A stretch of 64,000 nt of DNA, from positions 248,001 through 312,000 of the forward strand of contig NZ_PKFN01000007.1 in the NCBI RefSeq assembly GCF_002933395.1, given 5' to 3'. Position numbers and translations under genes: made by a program. The stretch is from Yoonia maritima (lineage in GTDB: Bacteria; Pseudomonadota; Alphaproteobacteria; Rhodobacterales; Rhodobacteraceae). The notes under the pieces are model-generated. The model saw only the letters and a list, made by a program, of their open reading frames with translations. It was not told the origin of the DNA and ran no database searches. Every line of letters begins with the position of its first letter. Position 1 is the first letter of the stretch. Shown here one piece after another: positions 41,601 through 54,191 of this stretch.

Positions 41601-42791
41601 ATGATCCGGGCATTTATCGTAGGTCTTGTGATTTGTTTGTTGGCGCTGGGCGCGCGGGCGCAAGACGATCCTGTGCCTGACCGAAGCGCGACTGGCGGGG
41701 CGCAGACACTTGCCGATATCCTTGCGCGCCAAGATGCACAAAAGATCGATGACCGTTTTCGTCGTGACAATATCGGCGATCCTGCAGCTGGCGATACGAC
41801 ACAGGTGTTGGGCACGCGTGGTGGGCAATCGGACCCGGATTTATGGCGCGCGCTTCGTTATGACGAGGCGGATGTGACGACGCAATCGCGCGGGCCAGCC
41901 GGTGATGTGCTGATCCAAGATGGCGGGATGCGCTGGCTCACGTTCCGCCAAGGCCCTCTCCTCATATATGGCGGTTATTTGTTGCTTGGGACAATTGGGT
42001 TGCTTGGGCTGTTCTATCTTATTCGTGGGCGGATTCGCATTGATGGTGAAAAAACAGGGCGCACGATTACGCGGTTCAAAGCGATAGAGCGTTTCGCGCA
42101 TTGGCTGATGGGCGGCTCTTTTATCTTGTTGGCGCTGACCGGGCTTTTGTCGCTATTTGGTCGTAAGTTTCTCATTCCCGTGTTTGGTCATGATAGTTTT
42201 GCGCTACTCGCGGTCGCATCGAAATGGGTTCACAACAACGTATCTTGGGCCTTTATGATTGGCCTAACGATGGTGTTTTTTATGTGGGTGTTCGAAAATA
42301 TTCCCAATCGCCATGATCTGAAATGGGTCGCTGTCGGTGGTGGTCTGTTGAAAAAGGGCGTGCACCCGCCAGCAAAGAAATTCAACGCCGGTCAAAAGGT
42401 GATTTTTTGGTCGGTTATTTTGCTGGGTAGTTCGATCTCTGTTTCGGGACTGTCACTGCTGTTTCCATTTGAACTACCGATGTTTGCTAAAACATTCGCG
42501 CATTTAAACGATTTTGGACTGCCGCAATTTTTCGGCTTGGGGGATTTACCTGCGGTGTTAACACCCCAAGAAGAAATGCAATATGCGCAGCTGTGGCATG
42601 CAATCGTCGGCTTTATTCTTATGGCGATTATCATTGCACATATCTACATCGGATCTGTCGGCATGGAGGGTGCGTTCGATGCAATGGGCAATGGCGAAGT
42701 CGAAGAGCAATGGGCGCGCGAGCATCACAGTCTGTGGGTGGATGAGGTGGAGGCCAAGCGGGCTAAAGCTCAAACCAAAGCAGTAGAGTAG
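41601..42791 (+). CDS. fdhC: Formate dehydrogenase cytochrome b subunit
   Basis: The product is 396 residues. An N-terminal signal-like helix (FIVGLVICLLALGARAQ) is followed by about 90 periplasmic residues, longer than in E. coli FdnI, then a helix at about 115-135 and the four-helix cytochrome b fold. Haem-ligand histidines are likely those in ERFAHWLMGG, WVHNNVSW and LWHAIVGF with IIAHIYIG. It anchors the complex in the inner membrane and passes electrons to quinone. GAGGGGG precedes the ATG. Confidence 0.93.
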   Translation: MIRAFIVGLVICLLALGARAQDDPVPDRSATGGAQTLADILARQDAQKIDDRFRRDNIGDPAAGDTTQVLGTRGGQSDPDLWRALRYDEADVTTQSRGPAGDVLIQDGGMRWLTFRQGPLLIYGGYLLLGTIGLLGLFYLIRGRIRIDGEKTGRTITRFKAIERFAHWLMGGSFILLALTGLLSLFGRKFLIPVFGHDSFALLAVASKWVHNNVSWAFMIGLTMVFFMWVFENIPNRHDLKWVAVGGGLLKKGVHPPAKKFNAGQKVIFWSVILLGSSISVSGLSLLFPFELPMFAKTFAHLNDFGLPQFFGLGDLPAVLTPQEEMQYAQLWHAIVGFILMAIIIAHIYIGSVGMEGAFDAMGNGEVEEQWAREHHSLWVDEVEAKRAKAQTKAVE

Positions 42792-42806
42792 GACGAGGGT
42801 GATACC

Positions 42807-42935
42807 ATGAAAACGATGCTCTTGGCTTTTTGTGCCGTGATTGGGATTGCGGTAATTGCCTATTTTGGCTTGCACGCGGTGGGCTTTGGTGCGGCTGAAA
42901 CAACCGCGAGCACAGCTGTACGCCTTTCCGATTAA
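42807..42935 (+). CDS. 42-residue membrane microprotein at the end of the fdh operon
   Basis: A short open frame starts at ATG 42807, 15 bp after the fdhC stop, with GAGGGTG about 6 nt upstream. It encodes one hydrophobic helix (LLAFCAVIGIAVIAYFGLHA) and a short Thr/Ala tail ending RLSD, with a TAA stop. The spacing, ribosome site and clean membrane helix support a real gene. It could be a small stabilising subunit of the formate dehydrogenase membrane part. I know no name for it. Confidence 0.65.
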   Translation: MKTMLLAFCAVIGIAVIAYFGLHAVGFGAAETTASTAVRLSD

Positions 42936-43028
42936 TCCAGATGATCTGCTAACAGATGTCGCGTAAATTGGGGGCTAGTACCTGATTTCTAAATCGTTAT
43001 AGTTTTCCCGAAACAAGGGAGGATTTCG

Positions 43029-44081
43029 ATGAAAACGATTAAGGGACCAGGGCTGTTTTTAGCGCAGTTCGCAGGTGATGAAGCGCCGTTCAATACGTGG
43101 GATGGGATTACGAAATGGGCTGCCGACTGCGGCTATAAGGGCGTGCAGGTCCCCAGCTGGGACGGACGTTTTATTGATTTAGCAAAAGCGGCATCATCCA
43201 AAGATTATTGCGATGAATTCAAAGGTCATGCAGCTGCAAACGGTGTCGAAGTGACAGAGCTGTCGACGCACCTGCAAGGGCAGTTGGTCGCAGTGAACCC
43301 GGCTTATGACACAGCGTTTGACGGTTTTGCAGCCCCCGAGGTCCAAGGCGACCCAAAGGCGCGTCAAGCTTGGGCTGTTGATCAGGTCAAGATGGCGCTG
43401 TCCGCATCAAAGCATATGGGTATTTCGGAAATGGCAACGTTTTCCGGCGCGCTGGCCTGGCCCTATATCTACCCATGGCCGCAACGTCCGGCGGGACTGG
43501 TCGAGGCTGCGTTTGATGAGCTGGCTGCGCGCTGGCGTCCAATTCTGGATCACGCTGAGGATTGCGGCGTTGATGTCTGCTATGAAATCCATCCGGGCGA
43601 AGACCTGCATGACGGTGTGACCTTTGAGATGTTCCTAGAACGCCTAGATGGTCACGCGCGCTGCAACATGCTGTATGATCCGTCGCACTATGTGCTGCAG
43701 TGTTTGGACTATCTGGACAACATCGACATCTACAAAGACCGGATCAAAATGTTCCACGTCAAAGATGCAGAGTTTAACCCAACGGGCCGTCAGGGCGTTT
43801 ACGGCGGCTATCAGTCTTGGGTTGATCGGGCTGGCCGTTTCCGGAGCCTTGGCGATGGTCAGGTTGATTTCGCAGCGATCTTTTCCAAGATGGCCGCCAA
43901 TGATTTCAGCGGCTGGGCCGTGGTTGAGTGGGAATGCTGTCTGAAACACCCAGAGGATGGTGCCCGAGAAGGTGCGCAATTCGTCAAGGATCACATTATC
44001 CGTGTGACAGAACGTGCGTTCGATGATTTTGCCGGTGGCGAAGTCGATGAAGCCGCTAACCGTAAGATGCTTGGCCTCTGA
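43029..44081 (+). CDS. Sugar phosphate isomerase/epimerase family TIM-barrel protein
   Basis: The product is 350 residues, of the AP endonuclease 2/xylose-isomerase-like fold. Metal-site residues are likely Glu in CYEIHPGEDLHDG, Asp and His in YDPSHYVLQ, His in MFHVKDAEF and Glu in VVEWECC. There is no signal peptide. GGAGG precedes the ATG by 6 nt. The next gene is a Gfo/Idh/MocA oxidoreductase, a common pairing in the breakdown of sugars and cyclitols. The precise substrate cannot be told. Confidence 0.9.
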   Translation: MKTIKGPGLFLAQFAGDEAPFNTWDGITKWAADCGYKGVQVPSWDGRFIDLAKAASSKDYCDEFKGHAAANGVEVTELSTHLQGQLVAVNPAYDTAFDGFAAPEVQGDPKARQAWAVDQVKMALSASKHMGISEMATFSGALAWPYIYPWPQRPAGLVEAAFDELAARWRPILDHAEDCGVDVCYEIHPGEDLHDGVTFEMFLERLDGHARCNMLYDPSHYVLQCLDYLDNIDIYKDRIKMFHVKDAEFNPTGRQGVYGGYQSWVDRAGRFRSLGDGQVDFAAIFSKMAANDFSGWAVVEWECCLKHPEDGAREGAQFVKDHIIRVTERAFDDFAGGEVDEAANRKMLGL

Positions 44082-44129
44082 CGGCCCCTCCGGGGGGAGT
44101 ATTTTGAACAAAGCGAGGGAGGGTCGAAT

Positions 44130-45266
44130 ATGCGACCGATAAGACTTGGAATGGTTGGGGGCGGGAATGACGCCTTTATTGGTGGCGTACACCGGATTGC
44201 GGCGCGCATTGATGGCCGCTTTGATTTGGTGGCGGGTGCATTGTCATCTACGCCCGAAAAAGCGCAAGCCTCTGGCGAAGCACTCGGGCTTGCGCCAGAT
44301 CGCACCTATGACGATTTCAAAGCTATGGCGATCCGCGAGGCACGCCTGAAGGACGGGATCGAGGCGGTGGCGATTGTGACGCCCAATCACGTGCACTATG
44401 CCGCTGCCCGCGAATTCCTAAAGCGCGGAATTCACGTGATTTGTGATAAGCCGCTCACTGCGACGATGGCGGATGCCAAAAAGCTGGTGAAGGCGGCGAA
44501 GGACAGCGAAGCGCTGTTTGTTCTAACCCACAACTACACCGGCTATCCAATGATGCGCCAAGCGCGCGAGATGATCGCGAATGGCGAACTTGGCAACATC
44601 CGTCTTGTGCAGGTCGAATATGTCCAAGACTGGTTGACCCAACAAGATGACAGCAAACAAGCTGCGTGGCGCACGGACCCAGAACGGTCGGGCCTTGGTG
44701 GATCGACGGGCGACATTGGAACCCATGCGTTCAATCTCGCAAGCTTTGTCAGTGGGCTGACGCTTGAAAGTCTGAGTGCGGATTTACAGTCCTTTGTTCC
44801 GGGGCGTGCACTGGATGACAATGCCCATGTGATGATGCGCTATAAAGGCGGTGCGCGAGGTACGCTGTGGTGTTCGCAAGTTGCCCCCGGTAACGCAAAT
44901 GGACTGCGTTTGCGCATCTATGGCGATAAGGGCGGGATTGACTGGCATCAGGAAAATCCAACGCAGCTATGGTTCACGCCGTTAGGCGAGCCAAAGCGCC
45001 TGCTAACCCGTGGTGGCGCCGGAACTGGCGATGCAGCTGCCCGTGTGACCCGTATTCCTGCCGGACACCCCGAAGGATATCTAGAAGGGTTCGCGACGAT
45101 CTATAACGAAGCTGCCGAGGCGATAGAGGCCCACCGTGATGGCAAGCAGGTCAGCGTAGACGTGCATTATCCGACCATCGAAGATGGTCTGCTTGGTATG
45201 CAGTTCGTTGATGCTTGCGTCCGGTCGTCTAAACGCGATGCGGCTTGGGTGAAACTAGCGGGCTAG
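44130..45266 (+). CDS. Gfo/Idh/MocA family oxidoreductase
   Basis: The product is 378 residues. The Rossmann start RLGMVGGGNDAFIGGVHRIAA binds NAD(P), CDKPLTATMADAKKLV is the conserved EKP-type segment, and GGSTGDIGTHAFNLASF holds the catalytic Asp and His. GGAGGG lies 7 nt before the ATG. It likely oxidises a sugar or cyclitol to a keto-compound for the preceding isomerase. Its 3' end overlaps the convergent pqiC-like gene by 12 bp. Confidence 0.92.
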   Translation: MRPIRLGMVGGGNDAFIGGVHRIAARIDGRFDLVAGALSSTPEKAQASGEALGLAPDRTYDDFKAMAIREARLKDGIEAVAIVTPNHVHYAAAREFLKRGIHVICDKPLTATMADAKKLVKAAKDSEALFVLTHNYTGYPMMRQAREMIANGELGNIRLVQVEYVQDWLTQQDDSKQAAWRTDPERSGLGGSTGDIGTHAFNLASFVSGLTLESLSADLQSFVPGRALDDNAHVMMRYKGGARGTLWCSQVAPGNANGLRLRIYGDKGGIDWHQENPTQLWFTPLGEPKRLLTRGGAGTGDAAARVTRIPAGHPEGYLEGFATIYNEAAEAIEAHRDGKQVSVDVHYPTIEDGLLGMQFVDACVRSSKRDAAWVKLAG

Positions 45267-45815
45267 CGTTCGCGCGATGTCTTCGGAAAGAACGAGCAGT
45301 GCCGCCGCTTGTGCGTTGGCGATGCTCGACAGGCCTAGATCAGCCATCGGCTGGGTGATCGCAAAACGATGCGCGCTGTTTGGAAAGTTGATCCCGTCAC
45401 CGCCCACGAAGAATTGGCCGGATAGGCGGAACATACCGTCGGCACCCGCCAGCATCTGCGTCACACGAATGTCAATCGCCACATCTGGCAGGCCAACAAA
45501 CGGCCAAGGATCAGGGCCGACATCTGTGTTCAGTATATCACCTAATGTATCTGACAAGGCCAGCGTCACTGCGCGCTGCGGATCATCGGCCCATAAGATG
45601 TTGGCATTCGCGCTGATTAATCCGCTGGGCGATTCAACCGCGATTTCTTCGGCTGCGGCATAGGTTGGCAAGGATACCGTCCGGACCATCGCACTCCGCA
45701 CAAGGGGACGTAATTCCAGCGATGATGGCGCAGCTGTCAGCGCAAGACGATCAGCAGGAGATGAACATGCAGCCATGACTGTGAGGGCCAAAAAGGCAAT
45801 CTTTTTTAACATCAT
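45255..45815 (-). CDS. pqiC: PqiC-like lipoprotein (ABC-type transport auxiliary component)
   Basis: The product is 186 residues. ALTVMAACSS is a lipobox, so it is a lipoprotein. Segments MVRTVSLPTYAAAEEIAVESPSG, WADDPQRAVTLALSDTLG and VAIDIRVTQM are those of the PqiC/YmbA (DUF330) family. PqiC sits on the inner face of the outer membrane and takes the end of the PqiB tube. ATG 45812 is an alternative start. It overlaps pqiB's stop by one base and ends the pqi operon. Confidence 0.9.
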   Translation of the reverse strand: MMLKKIAFLALTVMAACSSPADRLALTAAPSSLELRPLVRSAMVRTVSLPTYAAAEEIAVESPSGLISANANILWADDPQRAVTLALSDTLGDILNTDVGPDPWPFVGLPDVAIDIRVTQMLAGADGMFRLSGQFFVGGDGINFPNSAHRFAITQPMADLGLSSIANAQAAALLVLSEDIARTLAR

Positions 45816-47908
45816 TAACGTCCTGTGAGCAGTGAACTAGGGTTACGTTGGATTGTCCGTGCAAGCGAAGTAAGCGCGTCGGCAGCAGATTGAATATCGC
45901 GCATAGTAGCCAGCGTTTCCGCGCTAAACCGGGACCTCTCACCATAGCTGGCAATGACGGCTTCGGTTTGTGACACAAGGCTGTTTGCGCGAGCGGATAG
46001 ATCCGGCAGGCCTGCGACCGCATCTTCGATTGCTTGGGCGGCTTCGTTCGCAGAGGCCAGTGCGGCGTTGACGTTTTCGATCGCCCCACCTTCGCGGACT
46101 TCGGCAAGGAACAGGCGCATTTCTTCCAAAGACCCATTGAGAGCGCCGGGTAGGTCCATCGTGTCGTCGCTCGCGATCAACGCGTCGATTGAATCAAGCG
46201 TGCTATTGGCAGAGGCAACCAATGCGTTAAGCTCAAGCGCGTTGGCTTTTGCTGTCAGCGCTTCGATTTGGGCGGTGATTTCGGGAAGGTTGCGGGTCGC
46301 TTCTTCGATGTTGGCAGCCGCCTGACTTGCGCTGGTGATCGCGCCGTCAAGGTCGCCAACAAGATCAAGATCGGTCGCACGGCTAACAATCGCGTCAAGC
46401 TCTGCAATGACATCCCGCAGGTCTTTGGGGACGCTTTGTAGGTCGTCGTTTGCGATGAGCGCCCGGCCTTCGTCCAGTAAGGCGACCAATGATTCAGGTG
46501 CCATGCGCGTGTTTTCATCGTTGGCTAGCCGTTCGATGCTATCCATCAGATCAATTGCGCCGTCCATCAGTTCTTCGACCGGTAGCGCATTGATCCGCGC
46601 AAGGACGCCTTCGGCAGTGGCTGCGACATCGGAAATTTGTGATTCAGTGCTTGGAATGACTGGGTAGGGGCCTTCGGTAATAGTCATGATCGCAGGCAGC
46701 GCGTCTTCGACTTCAACAAGCTGGATCATCAACGTTCCGGATAAAATATTGCCTGTTACCATGCGTGCCCGCAGGCCGCGTGCGACGAAATCTGACAACA
46801 AGGCAATTGCGTCATCGGTGGTAGAGCCTTCGGGAAGCCCAAGCCTTGCGGGTTCAATCGCCAACACCGTCTGTAGGCGGACTTGTGCTGTGTCGCCTTC
46901 ACCAACAACGATCGCGCTAATTTCGGTGACTTCACCAACGCGGATACCTTGGAAACGCACCTCTGACCCTGTTGTCAGGCCGCTTACCGATTGTTCAAAC
47001 AGCACCGCAACGTTTAATACTTCGGCGTCCGGGTCCGTGAACAGGCTGTCACGGGCGGTTTGTTCGTCATAGAAAATTGAAAACGTATGGCCGTCGTCCA
47101 CCGGGTCGCCGCCAGACACCACTGTGTCAAAGGCAACGCCACCTTCAATCAATGACGCGAGCGAATTCACATCAAGTGATACACCGCCCGTGCCGAATGA
47201 GACCGAAAAACCAGATGTGTCCCAAAACCGGGTGCTTGTGGTGATCCGACGATCATAGGGGCTTTCGATGAAGGCTGAAACCACAACTTCGGTCCCGTCG
47301 TAATTCAGTTCTGGTTTTTCCAGGTACCCGACTTCAATCCCTTTGTGCAAAACAGGAGAGCCGGCCGATACGGTGCTTCCTTCAGTCGTGCGTAGCACAA
47401 CGCGTGTGCCGCGTTGCCCCGCCAAAGTCAGAACTGGCGCCTCAAGGCCAAAGAATTCCTCTTGGGCGACGTCTGCCTCTGTGTCCCAGTTGCCTTGAAT
47501 GTAGACGCCAGACAACACGGTATCGAGACCAGTAATGCCGCGTACTGATACGTCAGGTCGGACGACCCAAAACTGGGCATCGTCATCAAGGTAAGGGGCG
47601 ACTGTTTTGTCCACACGCGCATGCACCAACACATCGCCAAGACCGGGGGCAAATTCTACTTTTTCCACTTCACCGACGGTGACATCGCGGTATTTAATCA
47701 GGGTTTCACCGGCGGCGATCCCTGCGGCATTTTCAAAGCTGATCGTAATCAGCGTGCCGCGATCTGCATAGTTTTGCCATGCCGCAAAAAGCGATACCGC
47801 CAGCGCAAAGATCGGAACAATCCAGACCAAAGACAGCCGACGCCATATGCGTTGCTTTACCGGGCGCACATCCATTGGTGCGGGTCCTGTCGAATTCGTT
47901 TCACTCAT
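45815..47908 (-). CDS. pqiB: PqiB-type MCE protein for lipid transport across the periplasm
   Basis: The product is 697 residues. One membrane helix is at about 25-45 (LSLVWIVPIFALAVSLFAAW). Three MCE domains follow, at about 50-140, 160-230 and 290-395, as in E. coli PqiB (ITISFENAAGIAAGETLIKYRDVTVGEV is the first). Residues about 430-697 are long amphipathic Ala/Glu/Asp-rich helices that can form the needle seen in PqiB. The C-terminal helical part is longer than in E. coli (546 residues in all). It overlaps the upstream pqiA-type gene by 8 bp. Confidence 0.94.
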   Translation of the reverse strand: MSETNSTGPAPMDVRPVKQRIWRRLSLVWIVPIFALAVSLFAAWQNYADRGTLITISFENAAGIAAGETLIKYRDVTVGEVEKVEFAPGLGDVLVHARVDKTVAPYLDDDAQFWVVRPDVSVRGITGLDTVLSGVYIQGNWDTEADVAQEEFFGLEAPVLTLAGQRGTRVVLRTTEGSTVSAGSPVLHKGIEVGYLEKPELNYDGTEVVVSAFIESPYDRRITTSTRFWDTSGFSVSFGTGGVSLDVNSLASLIEGGVAFDTVVSGGDPVDDGHTFSIFYDEQTARDSLFTDPDAEVLNVAVLFEQSVSGLTTGSEVRFQGIRVGEVTEISAIVVGEGDTAQVRLQTVLAIEPARLGLPEGSTTDDAIALLSDFVARGLRARMVTGNILSGTLMIQLVEVEDALPAIMTITEGPYPVIPSTESQISDVAATAEGVLARINALPVEELMDGAIDLMDSIERLANDENTRMAPESLVALLDEGRALIANDDLQSVPKDLRDVIAELDAIVSRATDLDLVGDLDGAITSASQAAANIEEATRNLPEITAQIEALTAKANALELNALVASANSTLDSIDALIASDDTMDLPGALNGSLEEMRLFLAEVREGGAIENVNAALASANEAAQAIEDAVAGLPDLSARANSLVSQTEAVIASYGERSRFSAETLATMRDIQSAADALTSLARTIQRNPSSLLTGR

Positions 47909-48506
47909 CCTGCGTCCTATCGGCGTCCCATATCAGCCGAGAGTCAAAGCTCTGTGCTGATATCATCGTAAAAATCACTGATAAAGCAAAGCTAACGGCC
48001 GCGATACCAGGGTTTATCGTTGCGATTGTATCGAGTTGCACGAGGGCAGAAAGGATTGCAACGACAAACACATCAATCATTGACCAGCGCCCAATAAATT
48101 CGACCAGCTCATATGCTTTGTGGCGTTCGTGTTGTTGACTGTTTGATCTGCGCTGAACACTGAGCGCGAGATAAATCACCGCGATGAACTTTCCGATTGG
48201 GATCATCACGGATGCCACAAAAACGATGATCGCAATTCCCCATGACCCATGGTGCATCAGGTCCACAACACCGCCGACGATCGTGCTTTCTGTATGTTCC
48301 ACCAAAGTGTTTGTTAAAAGCATGGGATAAAGATTTGCCGGGATATATGCGATCATGCCGGCGATCAGCCACGCCCATACTTTTTGGAGGCTTTCCGTAT
48401 CACGGCTTTGCAGTGAGCCATCGCACCGTTTACAATAGCGCACACCCTGTGCATGCACTTGACCGCACCGCTGACAAGCGACCAATCCAGCCTCACGGGC
48501 TGACAT
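47901..48506 (-). CDS. PqiA-type membrane protein, second half
   Basis: The product is 201 residues from ATG 48506; a TTG at 48536 would overlap the upstream gene. CQRCGQ and CKRCDG form a rubredoxin-like zinc ribbon at the N-terminus. Four membrane helices follow (the first is VWAWLIAGMIAYIPANLYPML). In E. coli PqiA one chain of about 417 residues holds two such units; here the two units are separate genes. With PqiB and PqiC it should form an inner-to-outer-membrane lipid transport path. Confidence 0.87.
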   Translation of the reverse strand: MSAREAGLVACQRCGQVHAQGVRYCKRCDGSLQSRDTESLQKVWAWLIAGMIAYIPANLYPMLLTNTLVEHTESTIVGGVVDLMHHGSWGIAIIVFVASVMIPIGKFIAVIYLALSVQRRSNSQQHERHKAYELVEFIGRWSMIDVFVVAILSALVQLDTIATINPGIAAVSFALSVIFTMISAQSFDSRLIWDADRTQDE

Positions 48507-48514
48507 TAGTCCGG

Positions 48515-49135
48515 TTACTGTTCCAGAGCTTCCCAAATCGAATACCTACAAATCATTTGATCTTTTAGGACGGTGATAATCACAACCCCAGCAAACGCCC
48601 AAAATGCGGGGCCCACAGTGACGGCGGCTAAACCCGCAACTTTCACAAGCGCAACTGTCACGCCAACAATGAAAATTTCTGCCATGCTCCATGGGCGCAA
48701 ACGTTCCGCAAGGCCAAACGCGCGTTTGGCCCCAGCGCGGGGGCGTTGTTCGCGTACCAATGGCCCCAGTGCGTAAATCAGTGCGCCAAGCCGGATCAGC
48801 GGAATGACCACGATAAAGAACGCGACAGCCACAGCCAGCGGAATGGCAAAGCCTTTATTAAAGGCAAGCACCGCATCTAATACCGAGGTCGCGTTGTGTA
48901 ACCCTTGGGCGTCAAGTGTTAAAAAGGGAAAACTAACGGCGGCGATCATCATGATGAAAGCCGTCAAAGCGAGGCTAAGAATACGCGCCATTGCCGCCGG
49001 TTGTGATGTCATCAGGATCGTGCCGCAACGCTGACAATAAGCGCGCGCATTTTCAGGCAAATCCTGCGCGACATGCAGCGTGTCACACTGATGGCATGCG
49101 ACCAGATCGTCCAAAGGTGGCAATGTCTGCGGCAA
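48515..49135 (-). CDS. PqiA-type membrane protein, first half
   Basis: The product is 206 residues from a TTG; the ribosome site is weak, so the start is not certain. CHQCDTLH and CQRCGTIL form the zinc ribbon, and four membrane helices follow (ILSLALTAFIMMIAAVSFPFLTL first). It is a paralogue of the next gene and opens the pqi operon. Its stop lies 8 bp before the ATG of the second half. Confidence 0.85.
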   Translation of the reverse strand: MPQTLPPLDDLVACHQCDTLHVAQDLPENARAYCQRCGTILMTSQPAAMARILSLALTAFIMMIAAVSFPFLTLDAQGLHNATSVLDAVLAFNKGFAIPLAVAVAFFIVVIPLIRLGALIYALGPLVREQRPRAGAKRAFGLAERLRPWSMAEIFIVGVTVALVKVAGLAAVTVGPAFWAFAGVVIITVLKDQMICRYSIWEALEQ

Positions 49136-49256
49136 AGTAAGCGATGTCCTGATCTACAATGGGGACTTGCCCCCCGGTGACCGCGAAGTTATCGCGTTGT
49201 TAATAGATAGGGTAGGTCCCCTGTCCGGACAACACAACAAAGCGAGAAATCTCAAG

Positions 49257-49943
49257 ATGGCTCAGACTGTTTTTGCCCCCGCCGCAACGCCTATCATTCC
49301 AATCACGGATCATAGCGGTTTTCCGGTGCATCGTATTTTCTGTGTCGGGCGCAATTATGCAGCCCATGCCGCAGAGATGGGCCATGCTGTTGATCGTGAG
49401 GCACCGTTCTACTTCAATAAATCCGCGCATGCTTTGCTGTTGTCTGGCAACGACATGCCGTACCCGCCGCGCACGAATGATTTGCATCATGAAATGGAGC
49501 TGGTGATCGCGATTGGTTCTTCTGCCCAGAATATCTCGGTCGATGACGCGATGGATGTGGTGTTTGGCTATGCCTGCGGGCTGGATATGACGCGCCGTGA
49601 CTTGCAAGCCGCTGCCAAAGACAAACGTCGCCCGTGGGACACCGGTAAGGATTTTGAGAATGCCGCGATTATTGCGCCGATCACAGTTGCGGCCGAATTT
49701 GGGTCACTCAAAGACCAAGTCATTCAGTTAACGGTCAACGGCGACACGCGCCAAGAGGCAACGCTGGCCGACATGGTGTGGTCTGTTCCCGAAATTATCG
49801 CAGATCTATCAACCCTTTATAACTTGCAGCCTGGTGATTTGATCATGACTGGCACGCCGGCAGGTGTTGGCGTCGTGACCCCAGGCGATGTTCTGCGCGG
49901 CACTATTGGCGATCTTGCACCGGTCGAAACCACAATAACCTAG
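49257..49943 (+). CDS. Fumarylacetoacetate hydrolase family protein
   Basis: The product is 228 residues from ATG 49257, the family length; an in-frame extension to 49167 is unlikely. FCVGRNYAAHAAEMG is the conserved opening, HHEMELVIAIG supplies the metal-binding Glu pair, CGLDMTRRDLQ the Asp, and MTGTPAGVGVV the C-terminal turn. The size and motifs fit the YcgM/fumarylpyruvate hydrolase subgroup. It cleaves C-C bonds in diketo-acids from aromatic degradation. It is 18 bp before TRAP permease genes, suggesting uptake of a related acid. Confidence 0.9.
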   Translation: MAQTVFAPAATPIIPITDHSGFPVHRIFCVGRNYAAHAAEMGHAVDREAPFYFNKSAHALLLSGNDMPYPPRTNDLHHEMELVIAIGSSAQNISVDDAMDVVFGYACGLDMTRRDLQAAAKDKRRPWDTGKDFENAAIIAPITVAAEFGSLKDQVIQLTVNGDTRQEATLADMVWSVPEIIADLSTLYNLQPGDLIMTGTPAGVGVVTPGDVLRGTIGDLAPVETTIT

Positions 49944-49961
49944 GTTGCTAGGGATCAGATA

Positions 49962-50495
49962 TTGCTACACTTTATTATTCAAACAATTGCGCGCTTAATG
50001 GCGCTTCTTGGTGGACTTGTTCTATGTCTAGTCATCTTGGCCGTCTGTATCAGTGTCGCTGGGCGCGAGGCTGCTGACCTCGCCAACACCGGATATCTGG
50101 GTGTTTTGGGCGCTTGGCTACTTGGCATCGGGCTTGGCCCAATCTTGGGTGATTTTGAACTGGTTGAGGCAGGCACTGCCTTTGCGATCTTTGCATTTTT
50201 GCCGATCACACAACTATCTGGCGCCCATGCGCGTGTTGATATCTTTACCGGCGGCCTTAGCGCGAAGACCCGGCATCGGATTGATACATTCTGGAGCATC
50301 GTGATGGCAGTGATCGTCTTGCTGATCACATGGCGGTTGTTTGAGGCGCTTCAAGATAAACACAGATATGGTGATACGACTTATCTGATCCAATTTCCCG
50401 TGTGGTGGGCCTATGCGGCCTGCTTTGGGGCAGCATTGGTTGCCTGCGCGATCAGCCTGTATTGTGCGGCAATGCAGAGCATGGGGAAAGAATAG
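49962..50495 (+). CDS. dctQ: TRAP transporter small permease
   Basis: The product is 177 residues from a TTG, with AGGGATC upstream; ATG 49998 is an alternative. Four membrane helices are visible, with the family segment LPITQLSGAHARVDIF in the middle and FWSIVMAVIVLLITWRLFEAL after it. It pairs with the large permease, whose gene starts 1 bp after its stop. No dctP gene lies in this locus. Confidence 0.88.
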   Translation: MLHFIIQTIARLMALLGGLVLCLVILAVCISVAGREAADLANTGYLGVLGAWLLGIGLGPILGDFELVEAGTAFAIFAFLPITQLSGAHARVDIFTGGLSAKTRHRIDTFWSIVMAVIVLLITWRLFEALQDKHRYGDTTYLIQFPVWWAYAACFGAALVACAISLYCAAMQSMGKE

Positions 50496-50496
50496 G

Positions 50497-54159
<3,663 letters not shown>

Positions 54160-54191
54160 TGGCGACAGGTTTCTTATTTATGTGCCGATGA

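Noticed and set aside
41017-41604. 195-codon plus-strand frame overlapping fdhB
   Set aside because: It is the +1 shadow of a cysteine-rich ferredoxin-type gene whose four cluster motifs are all in the other frame.
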